Source: Herbaspirillum huttiense (GTDB lineage: Bacteria; Pseudomonadota; Gammaproteobacteria; Burkholderiales; Burkholderiaceae_D). From it: DNA of 64,000 nucleotides. The translations under genes were made by a program, and so were the position numbers. Below are positions 7,838 to 20,587 of this stretch, piece by piece; positions within the stretch are counted from its first letter, which is position 1; each line of letters starts with the position of its first letter. Under the pieces are notes generated by a model. That model saw only the letters and a program-made list of their open reading frames with translations, ran no database searches and was not told where the DNA came from. The DNA lies in assembly GCF_004367745.1 (NCBI RefSeq), contig NZ_CP037993.1:3906001-3970000 (forward strand). The letters are read 5' to 3'.

Positions 7838-8395
7838 TCAGCCCAACAGCCGCTTCTGGAAACGCTTCAATGCATCGGCAAACACATCGGTACTGTCCAG
7901 GGCGCGCGCCAGCACCAGCGCCCCCTGTATTCCGCCCACGACCTCCTCGGCCAGCGTTCTGGCTTCCTTGGGCTTGCGCCCGGTCCGCACCAGGGCGGAC
8001 GCGAGCGCATCGATCCAGGCGATGAAGTAATCACGCACCATCACGGCAAAGCGATCGCGCTCATTGCCCAGCGCAAATACGCCGACCAGGCAGACACGCT
8101 GCCCCGAGAGGAAATAGCGGCTGACGTCGTCGAACATGGCCTTGATGCCTGCCACGGCATCGTCACGCTCGTTCAACGGCTCGAACACATGCTGCCGGAA
8201 CCACGCATCCACGTGGCCCAGCACGGCTTGCGCCATCTCCTCCTTGCCGCCCGGGAAAAAGTGATAGATGCTCCCCTTGCCCAGCCTGGTCCCTTCGCTG
8301 ATGCGCGCCAGGCTCGCCCCCTCGAAGCCATAGGTGCGGAAGACTTCCGCCAGCAGGGGGATCACATCGTCTTTTTCCGCAATGACTCTAGCCAT
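7838..8395 (-). CDS. TetR-family transcriptional regulator
   Basis: 185 residues with a TetR N-terminal DNA-binding domain (about 8-55). The helix-turn-helix reads ARISEGTRLGKGSIYHFFPGGKEEM, close to the family's typical GxxxGSLYxHFxxKEEL pattern. The C-terminal ligand-binding half resembles the TetR_C_36/LmrA-YxaF type (motif EEVVGGIQGALVLARAL). It begins 9 bases after the DUF1348 gene on the same strand, so both share one promoter. The palindrome at that promoter is the obvious operator, implying autoregulation. The ligand is not predictable. Confidence 0.9.
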   Translation of the reverse strand: MARVIAEKDDVIPLLAEVFRTYGFEGASLARISEGTRLGKGSIYHFFPGGKEEMAQAVLGHVDAWFRQHVFEPLNERDDAVAGIKAMFDDVSRYFLSGQRVCLVGVFALGNERDRFAVMVRDYFIAWIDALASALVRTGRKPKEARTLAEEVVGGIQGALVLARALDSTDVFADALKRFQKRLLG

Positions 8396-8404
8396 TCATT
8401 TTCC

Positions 8405-8875
8405 TCAGATACCGAAATCGCTCAGCCCGGGATGATCCGCCGGGCGCGGGCCACTATTGTCCCACAGGAATTTGCGTTCTTCCGGCTTGATCGGATGCTC
8501 GTTGATGCAAGCGTGACGGTGATGCATCAGGCCCTGCGCATCGAATTCCCAGTTCTCGTTGCCGTAGGCGCGATACCACTGGCCGGAATCATCATGGTAC
8601 TCGTAGGCAAAGCGCACGGCGATGCGCGCACCGTCGAAGGCCCACAGCTCCTTGACCAGACGGTAATCCAGCTCACGCGTCCACTTGCGCTTGAGCAGCG
8701 CGGTGATGGCTTCACGGCCCTGTGCGAATTCGGCGCGATTGCGCCACCAGCTGTCTTCGGTATAGGCCAGTGCAACTTTTTCGGCGTCACGGGTATTCCA
8801 GCCGTTTTCGGCAAGACGGACTTTTTCGATGGCGGTTTCACGAGTGAAAGGGGGAAGCGGCGGGCGAATCGACAT
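8405..8875 (-). CDS. DUF1348 / SnoaL-like (NTF2-fold) protein
   Basis: 156-residue protein of the DUF1348 family, an NTF2-like cone fold. Recognisable segments are [42 protein letters not shown] and [21 protein letters not shown]. The frame is open further upstream to 8992. The ATG at 8875 ([10 protein letters not shown]) has a GGAG site 8 bases before it and starts at the family N-terminus. It is the first gene of a two-gene unit with the TetR regulator. Members of this family are often induced with TetR partners, but the enzymatic role is not established here. Confidence 0.88.
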   Translation of the reverse strand: MSIRPPLPPFTRETAIEKVRLAENGWNTRDAEKVALAYTEDSWWRNRAEFAQGREAITALLKRKWTRELDYRLVKELWAFDGARIAVRFAYEYHDDSGQWYRAYGNENWEFDAQGLMHHRHACINEHPIKPEERKFLWDNSGPRPADHPGLSDFGI

Positions 8876-8891
8876 GATGTTTCTCCAATTA

Positions 8892-8928
8892 GTGTACCTT
8901 TCAGTACCGTATGTACTGTTCGGTACAC
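8892..8928. promoter_or_regulatory. Nested palindromic operator for the TetR-DUF1348 unit
   Basis: A 37-base two-level palindrome. Outer arms GTGTACC (8892-8898) and GGTACAC (8922-8928) flank inner arms CAGTAC (8902-8907) and GTACTG (8913-8918), with CGTAT at the centre. It lies immediately downstream of the -10 element on the minus strand, across the expected transcription start. This position lets a bound repressor block initiation. Confidence 0.75.
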
Positions 8929-8930
8929 AC

Positions 8931-8959
8931 AATATAGACCGATCAACTTTGATTGACAA
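8931..8959 (-). promoter_or_regulatory. Sigma-70 promoter of the DUF1348-TetR unit
   Basis: On the minus strand, a -35 TTGTCA (8959-8954) and a -10 TATATT (8936-8931) are separated by exactly 17 bases. It is a strong match to the vegetative consensus for a GC-rich genome, and the operator palindrome begins 2 bases after the -10. Confidence 0.75.
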
Positions 8960-9059
8960 GCGATTTCTTGACGGACGTCGTCTTGCCGGCACAGCTTGAA
9001 TACAGCCTGTGCAAGACTAGGAGAGTATTGCGAGGAGGTTTCTCGGTAGGTCCCAACAA

Positions 9060-9087
9060 AAATTCCTGCTCGAAGGAGCAGGAATTT
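9060..9087 (-). terminator. Intrinsic terminator after the orphan gene
   Basis: A 12-base perfect stem (9060-9071 with 9076-9087) closes a four-base loop. Read on the minus strand, the stem ends in TTT and runs into TTGTT, giving a U-rich tail. It fits termination of minus-strand transcription coming from the gene at 9127-9615. Confidence 0.7.
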
Positions 9088-9126
9088 GCGTTACAGCATT
9101 AGGTGGAAAAAGGAAAATCTAACGTT

Positions 9127-9615
9127 TTAATGCGTCAATTCGATCCGGAGACTTTGGATGACCAGTCGATGGGCACGATTGGCGTGCCAGATGAATGGCT
9201 GACTAGAGTCTATTCTTTGCGCGATTGTTGGCGTGCTGACGACGACCTTAGCCCTCAGATTCCTGTCAAGCAGCGATCTCGCTAGATTCAAATCAGCAAC
9301 TATTGCAGCACCATGCACCATTGGCTCCGCGGCTGAACGTACAGTATTAACGAGAAATCCAAGACAGTCTTCAGGGAGGTCTGCAGCAAGGTCGGAGGGC
9401 GATTTCCAATGATCCGAAAGCGAAAAATTAAAGGCGATATCGAAAAGTAGAAGACCTGACTCGAGTTGAATATTCTGGTTTTCGTCAAGTCGTAGAGTGA
9501 GGCAGATGGTCTCTTTAGACTTTATCTGGTTCTCATGGATAAATGATTCTATATAGGCCGAAACTTGTTCAACCTCAAAAGTTAGTATTGTTGGTAGGAA
9601 AAAGTCTCCACTCAT
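9127..9615 (-). CDS. Hypothetical protein (orphan, lower GC)
   Basis: A 162-residue ORF with normal protein composition (begins MSGDFFLPTILTFEV, ends SLRIELTH). I do not recognise a family. There is no signal peptide or membrane helix; the middle has LESGLLLFDIAFNF, which suggests a beta-rich core. Support for coding comes from length, the terminator directly downstream on the same strand and codon-like composition. The base composition is clearly lower in GC than the flanking genes, which suggests recent acquisition. The ribosome binding site is weak. Confidence 0.55.
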   Translation of the reverse strand: MSGDFFLPTILTFEVEQVSAYIESFIHENQIKSKETICLTLRLDENQNIQLESGLLLFDIAFNFSLSDHWKSPSDLAADLPEDCLGFLVNTVRSAAEPMVHGAAIVADLNLARSLLDRNLRAKVVVSTPTIAQRIDSSQPFIWHANRAHRLVIQSLRIELTH

Positions 9616-9846
9616 CGGTAGCGTCTCATATTTTCGTATCGGTTGCGTATCGTCTGCGCGACGATTCTAATGCGCAAGTGAAACTCTGTAAGTCTCTGGT
9701 TCTGCTTTATCCAGATTGAAGGAATCAATGTCAAAGGACGCCGGCAGCGACGGTTCCCGATGAAAAATAATTCGTGAGATAGAGAGCTACTCACCGCAAG
9801 TGTATTACAGACCGCTGTTTTTTTTCTAACACCTGGGACTAATGTC
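9616..9846. other. Lower-GC intergenic stretch
   Basis: No convincing gene. A 93-codon minus-strand frame (9612-9893) overlaps both neighbours and has no ribosome binding site or recognisable content. The stretch probably carries the promoter of the orphan gene. Confidence 0.5.
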
Positions 9847-10305
9847 TTAGCGTTTAGCGCGGAGAAATATTTGCTGTTGAGACCGAGCCACATTCATACC
9901 CGATGCCACCAATATCGCCGAAGCTGCCCAGCACCAGAATGCCGGGTACTGGGTGAACTCTTTCGCAAAGAGGGGAGCGAACAAGGTGTCCACGGCCGCC
10001 AGCGTAAAGAACAAAGAGCAGCGTGGATGGCTGATCAGTGGCCCCTTCCAGGCGATGAAAAGGGAAACGATCATGCCGGCGTTGACCAAGGCGTAACTGC
10101 CCATCCAGATCAGTTGCGGTTCCAGTCGATCAAAGATGGACATCAGGAAGACGAACGAATAGATCAGGGCCGCGTATCCCAGATCAGTGTTCTGCAAAGG
10201 AAGGAACAGCGAGATCATGAACAGCACCCATCCCGCCACCACCAGATAGCGCGCCTTGTTCAGATGTGGCGTGGTGGCAGAATTATCGGGATTGGCGTTG
10301 TGCAT
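9847..10305 (-). CDS. Small hypothetical membrane protein
   Basis: About 152 residues with four hydrophobic segments: YLVVAGWVLFMISLFLPL, YAALIYSFVFLMSIF, YALVNAGMIVSLFIAW and a C-terminal AFWCWAASAILVASGM. These suggest a four-helix inner-membrane protein. The frame continues upstream to 10455, but that part is hydrophilic and unstructured. The ATG at 10305 places the first helix about 20 residues from the N-terminus and is preferred. Only a distant GGAG precedes it, so the start is uncertain. I do not recognise the family. Confidence 0.65.
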   Translation of the reverse strand: MHNANPDNSATTPHLNKARYLVVAGWVLFMISLFLPLQNTDLGYAALIYSFVFLMSIFDRLEPQLIWMGSYALVNAGMIVSLFIAWKGPLISHPRCSLFFTLAAVDTLFAPLFAKEFTQYPAFWCWAASAILVASGMNVARSQQQIFLRAKR

Positions 10306-10472
10306 GGACGTCGATGGCTCCGGATCGAAAAGTTGAAATGCTTCCGTACTTTGTTGGCAGAAGACCGATGGAAAAGCGGAAGGTTCTTCACCTTCAGAAA
10401 TCTGGTTGACTCCGTAGTTCTGCTTGCCGCCGTGGCCATCGCCCAATTCATTCACTACGGATGCAACGACGC

Positions 10473-11591
10473 TCAGCGCCTAGGCAACCTCACCGTCACC
10501 ATGGTCTGCACCTGGTCATCCGAACTCATGGTGATGCTTCCACCATGCGACTTGACGATCTGCTGGGCAATGAACAGGCCCAGTCCGAGACCTTCCTTGC
10601 GGCCGACCTCACGCTCGCCACCGCGGAAGGGATCGAAGATCACCGGCAACAAGGCCGCCGGAATGACACCGCGATTGGCGATGGTCATGACCACTTCCTG
10701 CTCGCTGCGGCCATCGATGCCGATGCAGATCGGACTGTCCGCCGCGCCGTGCTGCAAAGCGTTGCCCAGCAGATTGGCCACTACCTGGCCCAGGCGGTCG
10801 CCATCCCAATAGCCATTGTCATCGCCCTCGATACGGCGCTCGACCACACTGCCCGGATACGTGGCCTGGTATTCCTGTACGACCCGTTCGGTGATCTCGC
10901 CCAGGCAGGCACTGGCACGCACCAGCGGGATGCCGCCGGCCAGGCGCGCGCGGGCCAGATCGAGCATGTTGTCGATCAGCTTGGCCATGCGCTTGCCACC
11001 GTTGAGAATCTGTTGCGAGGCCTTCTGTGCCACCTCTTCCTTGTACGTCCGCTGCAGCAGCGTGGCCGCCATCACCACCGCACTCAGGGGATTGCGCAGG
11101 TCGTGACCGAGGATGGCCACGAACATTTCGTTCATGCGCAGGGTCTCGGTGCGCTGCTTCAACTCCAGCGCCAGCAACTGCTTCTGGCGATACAGCTGGA
11201 AGAACACATCGGCCTTGTTGCGCAGGATATGCGGCTCGATGGGCTTGTAGAGGAAGTCCACTGCACCACTCTCATAGCCCTTGAACTGGCGGCGCTCATC
11301 ACGTACACCCGCCGTGACGAAGATCAGCGGCACGTTGCGGGTACGCTCGCTGCCGCGGATCAGCTCGGCCAGCTCGAAGCCATCCATGTCCGGCATCTGC
11401 ACGTCCAGGAAGGCCAGTGCCACGTCATGCTGCAGCAGCAGTTCGAGCGCCTCCAGGCCCGAGCGGGCCAGCAGCAGCTCGACATCGTCCCGCTGCAGCA
11501 GGGCCGAGAGGGCCAACAAGTTTTCGTCGAGATCATCGACCAGCAGGAATTTCACCCGTGGCAGGTCTCTGTCTTTGTATTTTTCTGTCAC
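10473..11591 (-). CDS. Response regulator-histidine kinase (REC-HisKA-HATPase)
   Basis: 372-residue soluble signalling protein. A receiver domain occupies residues 14-130, with phosphoacceptor Asp63 (FLDVQMPDMDG) and the conserved Lys in YKPIE. A short coiled coil follows, then HisKA with His163 in the H-box ILGHDLRNPLS, then HATPase with GLGLGLFIAQQIV. It lacks any membrane segment. It is the last gene of a four-gene unit and overlaps cheB by 4 bases. A kinase with an N-terminal receiver can take phosphate from the upstream hybrid kinase, so the two may form a relay. The output is not visible. Confidence 0.92.
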   Translation of the reverse strand: MTEKYKDRDLPRVKFLLVDDLDENLLALSALLQRDDVELLLARSGLEALELLLQHDVALAFLDVQMPDMDGFELAELIRGSERTRNVPLIFVTAGVRDERRQFKGYESGAVDFLYKPIEPHILRNKADVFFQLYRQKQLLALELKQRTETLRMNEMFVAILGHDLRNPLSAVVMAATLLQRTYKEEVAQKASQQILNGGKRMAKLIDNMLDLARARLAGGIPLVRASACLGEITERVVQEYQATYPGSVVERRIEGDDNGYWDGDRLGQVVANLLGNALQHGAADSPICIGIDGRSEQEVVMTIANRGVIPAALLPVIFDPFRGGEREVGRKEGLGLGLFIAQQIVKSHGGSITMSSDDQVQTMVTVRLPRR

Positions 11592-12223
11592 CTGCGTTCC
11601 TTTTCCTGGTCATTCCCCGATACGCCCAGGGTGCGCAGCAGATCGGCGATCTGCGGGAGCGTGAGCACATAATCAATCTGTCCCAGCGCCAATGCCTGCG
11701 CCGGCATGTAAGGTACCTGTGCCTGTTGCGGACTTTGTACCACCGTCACGCCACCGGCGCGCGCAATGGCCTGCAATCCGGCCGCTCCGTCATGATTGCC
11801 GCCGGTCAGCACGATGCCCAGCAAACGCTCGCGGTAAACATCGGCCGCCGATTCGAACAGCACATCGATGGCCGGGCGCGAATAATTCACCAGTTCATCG
11901 TTGGACATGGCCAGCACCGGCCCCTGATCACTGCGATCCACCAGCAGATGATAATCCGGTGGCGCAAAGTAAATCACGCCCGGCTGCGCCGGCTCCTTGT
12001 CCTGCGCTTCCACTACCGGCTGGCCGCAGCGATCGGCGAAGATGGTGGCCAGCAAGCTGGGGCGTTCGCGCGGAATGTGCAGTACCACCATGGTCGCCAC
12101 CTGCGCACCACGCCGCAGCGCCGGCAGGATTTCCGACAAGGCTTCCACGCCACCGGCAGAGGCACCGATGACGATCGCATCAATCGCACGGCCACCCAGG
12201 GCCGGCAGCGGGACGAGGCTCAT
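11588..12223 (-). CDS. CheB-type methylesterase domain protein without receiver
   Basis: 211 residues, corresponding to the catalytic half of CheB, which removes methyl groups from glutamyl residues of chemoreceptors. The triad can be placed: Ser22 in GASAGG, His49 in VLHIP, and Asp145 in GGNHDGAAG. The usual TGMGxDG motif reads TGGNHDG. The N-terminal receiver found in chemotaxis CheB is absent, so phosphorylation cannot activate it directly. It overlaps cheR (upstream) and the receiver-kinase (downstream) by 4 bases each. No chemoreceptor or CheA/CheW is in the operon. Confidence 0.9.
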   Translation of the reverse strand: MSLVPLPALGGRAIDAIVIGASAGGVEALSEILPALRRGAQVATMVVLHIPRERPSLLATIFADRCGQPVVEAQDKEPAQPGVIYFAPPDYHLLVDRSDQGPVLAMSNDELVNYSRPAIDVLFESAADVYRERLLGIVLTGGNHDGAAGLQAIARAGGVTVVQSPQQAQVPYMPAQALALGQIDYVLTLPQIADLLRTLGVSGNDQEKERR

Positions 12224-13055
12224 AGCTCCCCCTTCTTCTGGAAGATGCGATCTTCCCGCACCACTTCATCGAAGGCAGGACCGTGCGTCGAGAAACGCAT
12301 CGATTCCTTCGAACCCAGTCCCAGGAAGCCCTTGCGCACCAGCGATTCACGGAACAGGCCCAGCGCGCGCTCCTGCAAATGGCGGTTGAAATAGATCAGC
12401 ACGTTGCGGCAGGACACCAGGTGCATCTCGGCAAAGACACTGTCGGTGGCCAGGCTGTGATCGGAGAAGACCACGTTCTTGCGCAGCGACTTGTCGAAGA
12501 CGACGGCACCGTAAGCGGCCGTATAGTAATCCGAAAGCGAGGTCTTGGCCCCGGATTTCTGGTGGTTGCTGGTGAAACCGGGGATACGGTCGAGCTCGTA
12601 GACGCCGGCCTCGGCCTTCTTCAGCGCGGCCTGGTTGATGTCGGTGGCGTAGATGATGCTGCGGTCGAGCAAGCCTTCCTCGCGCAACAGGATCGCCAGC
12701 GAATAGACTTCCTCGCCGCTGCTGCAGCCGGCTACCCAGATCTTCAAGGATGGATAGGTACGCAACAGCGGGATCACCTTCTCCCGTAACGACAGGAAAT
12801 AGCCGGGATCCCGGAACATCTCGCTGACCTGCACCGTGAGGTAATCCATGAGCGCGGGGAATACCGTCGCATCATGCAGCACCTTGTCCTGCAATTGCGA
12901 CAGTGTTTCGCAGCCGAACCGGATCATGGCGGTAGCAAGGCGGCGCTTGAGTGACGCACCGGCATAACCGCGAAAGTCGCAGTGATACTTGAGGTAGATG
13001 GCATCCAGCAACAACTGCATCTCGATATCGAAATGCTGGTTGGCCAGTGCCTGGT

Positions 13056-13071
<16 letters not shown>
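12220..13071 (-). CDS. CheR-type methyltransferase
   Basis: 283 residues with a CheR N-terminal helical domain and a SAM-binding domain. Visible motifs are the SAM loop WVAGCSSGEEVYSLAI, RDPGYFLSLREKVIP, YATDINQAALKKA and LVSCRNVLIYFN. The ATG at 13071 overlaps the end of the hybrid kinase gene, 16 bases before its stop, so translation is coupled. The frame extends further upstream, but the extension is inside the kinase gene and is basic and non-homologous. In standard chemotaxis CheR methylates receptors; here its partner is presumably another protein. Confidence 0.91.
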
Positions 13072-16583
<3,512 letters not shown>

Positions 16584-16818
16584 GGTGCGCTCCGTTGTTC
16601 GAATCGTTGGTCGAGCTGCGGGGGTTCTGTGTGTCGCTGTGTCCCCCTCCCCTTGGTCTTGCGTCCGGGAAAGCCGCCGATTATACGGGCGGCTTCCGGT
16701 TTGCGCAGAGCGCCGGTGCGGCGCTTGATCGCGCACTCACCCGCCTCTGAACCCGGCTAGGACAAAGCGCTGCCGGTTCGGTTCCGCAGCGCTGTCATCC
16801 TGGCACTGACACTCGCTT

Positions 16819-17478
16819 TCAGGTGCCGGCCAGGCCGGCCGCGATATTGATGGACAAGCCGATGATGGCGGCATTGAACACGAAGCAGATCAGCGAATGC
16901 GCCAGCACCGACTTGCGTAACGCGCGCGAGGCCACGGCCACGTCCGAGGTCTGCACGGCCACGCTGATGGTGAAGGCGAAATACAGGAAATCCCAGTAGC
17001 CGGGATTGCGTATGCCGTCCGGGAAGCGCAGCGGCAGGGCCTCCGGGTCGTCGTCATCGGCATAGAAGAGGCGCGCGTAATGCAGCGTGAAGATGGTCCC
17101 GATCAGGGCCCACGAGCCGAACACGGTGGAGGCTGTAAAGGCATAGCGCAACAGCCTGCCGCGCTCGTCGTGATGGCTGCTGCCGCCCAGTTCCAGCAAG
17201 ATGGCGAGCAAACTCGCAATGGCTGCCACGCAGACCATCACCAGTACCACGTGGGCGCTCTCGTCCTCGGTCTCGGCCAGGCGCTTGACGGCCTTGGCAT
17301 CGGCCCGCAGCATCATCACCCACAGGCTGAGCAAATAGAACCAGACGCCGGCATTCCAGCCGATGAGGCTGCGGCCGATCCAGGTACTGGCGGGGAGAAC
17401 GGTGGCGGCGGCGATCCCGATGGCGATGCCGATGAGCAAGCGCGGATGGACCTGGACGATGTGGCGGGCGACGGACAT
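16819..17478 (-). CDS. DUF1345 integral membrane protein
   Basis: 219 residues with about six hydrophobic segments. Family signatures are [35 protein letters not shown], and the C-terminal [24 protein letters not shown] followed by [18 protein letters not shown]. The DUF1345 family has no assigned function. It stands alone; the 235 bases downstream before the kinase start show no gene. Confidence 0.9.
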   Translation of the reverse strand: MSVARHIVQVHPRLLIGIAIGIAAATVLPASTWIGRSLIGWNAGVWFYLLSLWVMMLRADAKAVKRLAETEDESAHVVLVMVCVAAIASLLAILLELGGSSHHDERGRLLRYAFTASTVFGSWALIGTIFTLHYARLFYADDDDPEALPLRFPDGIRNPGYWDFLYFAFTISVAVQTSDVAVASRALRKSVLAHSLICFVFNAAIIGLSINIAAGLAGT

Positions 17479-17607
17479 TGTTCTTGTTGATGTTGTGAGT
17501 CTTCTGTAAGGGCAGCGTCAATGCAGTGCCGCGAATGGGCAGGACATTAGCATGCCCTGCCCGCCCCTGCCAGCCATGCTTTCCCTCAGCATGCGCGGGC
17601 AGGCGGC

Positions 17608-18132
17608 CTAGTTACCCTTGGACAGCAGGTTGGCCAGCCGCACTGCGTCCTCGAAACTGGACAATCCGGTCAGGGCCATGGTGTTGATGGTCATCGGGCC
17701 TTGCACGCTGGCCACATTGGTCACGCGGCCTTCCAGCACGGCGGCGAGCTGGCGCCCCATCAACTCGCGCGAGGCCGCCGCCAGCCTGGCGGTCCCGGTG
17801 GGCGAGAATTGCAGTACCAGCACCGCACGTCCGGCCGCATCCTTCTGCGCCGACGCGCGCTGCACGTCGCCGGCATCGAGTGCGGCGCGCGGGGCGAGAT
17901 AGATGTCGCCACCCGGTGGTTCGCTCAGGCGCGCCTTGATCCAGCCCTGGGTCGGTACGGTGGTCGCACCGCGCAGTTCAAACAGGGTTGATGAGGAGAG
18001 GCCAGTGTCCGCGCCGCCCGAGGCACCGCCCGTGGCACAGCCCGCCAGCACCAGGACGGCACCGGCGGCGGCACCCAGCAACAGAGTGCGGCGACGCGCG
18101 GAAAAGCAAGGAGAAGCAGGCAGGCGGCTCAA
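17608..18132 (-). CDS. Lipoprotein with a SecD P1-head-like domain
   Basis: 174 residues. An N-terminal export signal ends in a lipobox (VLAGC, Cys at about position 32), so the protein is probably lipid-anchored. The mature part contains YLAPRAALDAGDVQRA, then ATGRAVLVLQFSPTGTARL-like sequence, then LMGRQLAAVLEGRVTNVASV. This order resembles the SecDF P1 head subdomain (target-parameter, hydrophobic strand, 'G..LAIVLDG.V'). I infer structural similarity, not a role in Sec export. The start overlaps the 72-residue gene upstream by 4 bases. Confidence 0.8.
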   Translation of the reverse strand: MSRLPASPCFSARRRTLLLGAAAGAVLVLAGCATGGASGGADTGLSSSTLFELRGATTVPTQGWIKARLSEPPGGDIYLAPRAALDAGDVQRASAQKDAAGRAVLVLQFSPTGTARLAAASRELMGRQLAAVLEGRVTNVASVQGPMTINTMALTGLSSFEDAVRLANLLSKGN

Positions 18133-18347
18133 AATTCGTGCTCCTTCAAGGCGCGCTGCGCGCGTTCGCGGGCGCTGGCCAGGGCTTCTTCCTCGGTCGG
18201 GAAGAGGCCTACCGGAATGTAGGTTTCCGCGATCTCGGGCTCGCGCGACAGGCGCACGAAGACTTGCGCCTCGAAGCCTTCATCCGGTTTTTCAACCGCA
18301 TCGTAGCGGGCGATATGGGTGCCACTTTGCAAGACCTTGTCCGTCAT
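18129..18347 (-). CDS. 72-residue hypothetical protein
   Basis: Small soluble protein (begins MTDKVLQSGTHIARYDAVE, ends QRALKEHEF). The ATG at 18347 follows a full AGGAGG site by 4 bases. The C-terminal half is an amphipathic helix rich in Glu/Ala/Arg (FPTEEEALASARERAQRAL). It is translationally coupled to the lipoprotein gene downstream. I do not recognise a family; co-occurrence with the lipoprotein would be informative. Confidence 0.75.
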   Translation of the reverse strand: MTDKVLQSGTHIARYDAVEKPDEGFEAQVFVRLSREPEIAETYIPVGLFPTEEEALASARERAQRALKEHEF

Positions 18348-18462
18348 GCTGCCTCCTGAGTCGTTCACGATGAAGCCCGTTTGACACAGGGGCAGGCATG
18401 AGGTTCTGCATGAAAACGATGTCGTGCGGCAACTGCGGCCAGTGCGGCCATCGCCGCCGGGC

Positions 18463-19908
18463 TCAGCCCGCCAGCGGGAAGCGTACCGTGAAGTTGGTGC
18501 CCTGCCCTTGCTCCTTGCAATCGACCGTGATGACGCCGCCATGGTCGTGCGCAATCTCGCGCACGATGGCCAGGCCCAGGCCGCTGCCGGCGATCTTGTC
18601 ATTGGCGCGATAGTAGCGGTCAAAGATGAGCTCGCGATGCTCGGGAGCAATGCCTGGGCCGGAATCTTCCACCGAGAGCACGGTGGCCCCCTCTTCTTCC
18701 AGGCAGCGCACCGTCACCGTTCCGTGCAAGGGGGAATAGCGCACGGCATTGTCGATGAGGTTGTCGATCAGGTCGGCGAGCAGGAAACGGTCGCCGCGCA
18801 GGCGTGCCGGCTGCAGGTCGAAGCCGAGGTCGATGTGTTTCTTGTCGGCCTCTTCGATGAAGTGCTGCACCGATTCTTCCACCAGTTTGTGCAGTGACAG
18901 CTCCTCCAGCTTGCGGCTTTCGAACAGGCCAGGCTCGGAGCGCGCCAGCGCCAGCAGCTGCCGGCTCTGGCGGATCATGCGCTCCACCGAAGAGTTCATC
19001 ATCGCCAGCGAGCGGGCGGTATCGGGCTGGTCCTGGTGCTTGTCATGCAGCAGTTCCAGTTGCAGCTTCAGGCCCGTGAGAGGCGTGCGCAATTGATGGG
19101 CAACGTCGGCCATGAAATTCTGCTGCGCCTGTTCACCCTTGCTGATGCGGGCCATCAGTTCGTTCATGGCCACGATCAGCGGCTGCAATTCCACCGGCGC
19201 ACCAATGCCATCGATGGCCCCCAGCTTGCCGTGGCCGCGTTGTTCCAGGTTGCGCTGCAGACTCTTCAAGGGACGCAGCCCGCGCCGCACGGCGATCAGC
19301 ACCACCGACAGCGACCCGAAGGTCAGCCCGCCATCCAGCAGCAGGAAGGACAGCAGGATGGTGTAGTGCGCACGATCGCGCTTGCGGATGGTCTCGGCCA
19401 CCGCCACCGAGATCACGCCATTCTTGACCCGTACCTGCATGGCCGAAATACGCACCGGTTCGCCGCGCATTTCGCCGTCATAGTTGAAGGGCCGGTCGAA
19501 CGTCTCGCTCTCCGGCAGTTGCGGGAAGCCCTTGTCGCCCACCAGGATCTCGCCCTGCGAATTGCGCACGGCAAAGAAGGTGGTGTCGGAGTGATTGCTG
19601 CGCAGGATCTGCTCGGCCTGCTGGGTCAGCTCGGCAGTGGTGCGTTCCTGACGATGGCGCACCTGGGCATACAGGCCCCAGGTGGAATCCATCAGGTTCT
19701 GGTCGAAGGCATGCTGGGCCGGCAGCCAGGCCAGCCAGTAGGTCAGGCCGGCACCGACCAGATTGAGCAGCAGCAAGGGCGCGATCAGCCACTTGAGCAG
19801 ATCGCGCCGGATGCTGGCGTGGGTAACAGCTGCCGCAGGCGGGGTAGCATTGGCCGAGTTGTTCGTGTTGGCCGCACTGGCGGGCGGCTGCTGGTCGATG
19901 ACCGTCAT
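18463..19908 (-). CDS. Sensor histidine kinase, TctE/QseC class
   Basis: 481 residues. Membrane helices at about 35-60 and 175-205 flank a periplasmic sensor region of the 2CSK_N type. HAMP-like linker ([17 protein letters not shown]), HisKA with His271 ([11 protein letters not shown]), and HATPase with [13 protein letters not shown] follow. It has an unusually long, Asn/Ala-rich cytoplasmic N-terminus. It is encoded 16 bases after its regulator and they clearly form a pair. Such TctE kinases typically sense organic acids or metal/iron-related cues; the receptor gene next door is divergently oriented, so a link to iron is only a guess. Confidence 0.9.
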   Translation of the reverse strand: MTVIDQQPPASAANTNNSANATPPAAAVTHASIRRDLLKWLIAPLLLLNLVGAGLTYWLAWLPAQHAFDQNLMDSTWGLYAQVRHRQERTTAELTQQAEQILRSNHSDTTFFAVRNSQGEILVGDKGFPQLPESETFDRPFNYDGEMRGEPVRISAMQVRVKNGVISVAVAETIRKRDRAHYTILLSFLLLDGGLTFGSLSVVLIAVRRGLRPLKSLQRNLEQRGHGKLGAIDGIGAPVELQPLIVAMNELMARISKGEQAQQNFMADVAHQLRTPLTGLKLQLELLHDKHQDQPDTARSLAMMNSSVERMIRQSRQLLALARSEPGLFESRKLEELSLHKLVEESVQHFIEEADKKHIDLGFDLQPARLRGDRFLLADLIDNLIDNAVRYSPLHGTVTVRCLEEEGATVLSVEDSGPGIAPEHRELIFDRYYRANDKIAGSGLGLAIVREIAHDHGGVITVDCKEQGQGTNFTVRFPLAG

Positions 19909-19924
19909 GACGCGGCCTGCCGGC

Positions 19925-20587
19925 TCAGTTCTCGCTCTTTTCGAGCATGTAGCCGAAGCCGCGGATGGTACGGATCACCACGCCCGAATCCGCGATCTTG
20001 AGACGGATGCGCGAGACATACACCTCCACCGCATTGATCGTGAAATCCTCGCCCCAGGGCAGGACGGCATCGATGATCTGCTGCTTGGAGACCACGCGCG
20101 AAGCGTGTTGCATCAGGTATTCCAGCACCGTCCATTCACGCAGAGACAGTTCGATTTTGCGGCCGTCGATGTCGGCGCGCTTGGTGGCGTTGTCCAGCGA
20201 CAGCCCGCCCACGGTCAGCTGTGCCGGCTGCGGCGCACTGCGGCGGATCAGCGCCTTGATGCGCGCCACCAGTTCGGGGGTGGCGAAAGGCTTGACCAGG
20301 TAGTCATCGGCACCCAGCTCCAGGCCATGCACGCGGTCGGGGATGGTGTCGCGTGCGGTCAGCAGCAGCACCGGCGTGTTGTTGCCATTGGCGCGCATGC
20401 GGCGCAGGACTTCGAAACCGTCGATGCCGGGCAGGCCGATGTCGAGCACCAGCACGGCCGCGTTGAAACGCTGCGACAGCGCATCGTTGCCGTTGTTGAC
20501 GGTATGCACGGTAAAACCGTGCGAGTTGAGTACCCGCGACAGACCGTCGGTGAGTACCGGGTCATCTTCGACCAGCAGAACATTCAT
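19925..20587 (-). CDS. OmpR-family response regulator, TctD class
   Basis: 220 residues. The receiver has phosphoacceptor Asp49 (VLVLDIGLPG), the conserved Thr (LLLTARD) and Lys (LVKPF). The DNA-binding winged helix spans about 125-218 (LSLREWTVLEYLMQHASRVVSKQQI, ending IRTIRGFGYML). The frame runs upstream to 20722, but the ATG at 20587 gives the canonical MNVLLVEDD start. Forms a two-component pair with the kinase just downstream. Confidence 0.92.
   Translation of the reverse strand: MNVLLVEDDPVLTDGLSRVLNSHGFTVHTVNNGNDALSQRFNAAVLVLDIGLPGIDGFEVLRRMRANGNNTPVLLLTARDTIPDRVHGLELGADDYLVKPFATPELVARIKALIRRSAPQPAQLTVGGLSLDNATKRADIDGRKIELSLREWTVLEYLMQHASRVVSKQQIIDAVLPWGEDFTINAVEVYVSRIRLKIADSGVVIRTIRGFGYMLEKSEN

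Noticed and set aside
9103..9285. 60-codon plus-strand frame antisense to the orphan gene
   Set aside because: The minus-strand gene is longer and has its terminator directly downstream, so the short plus-strand frame is probably chance.
9612..9893. 93-codon minus-strand frame between the orphan gene and the membrane protein
   Set aside because: Overlaps both neighbours, no ribosome site and no recognisable protein feature.
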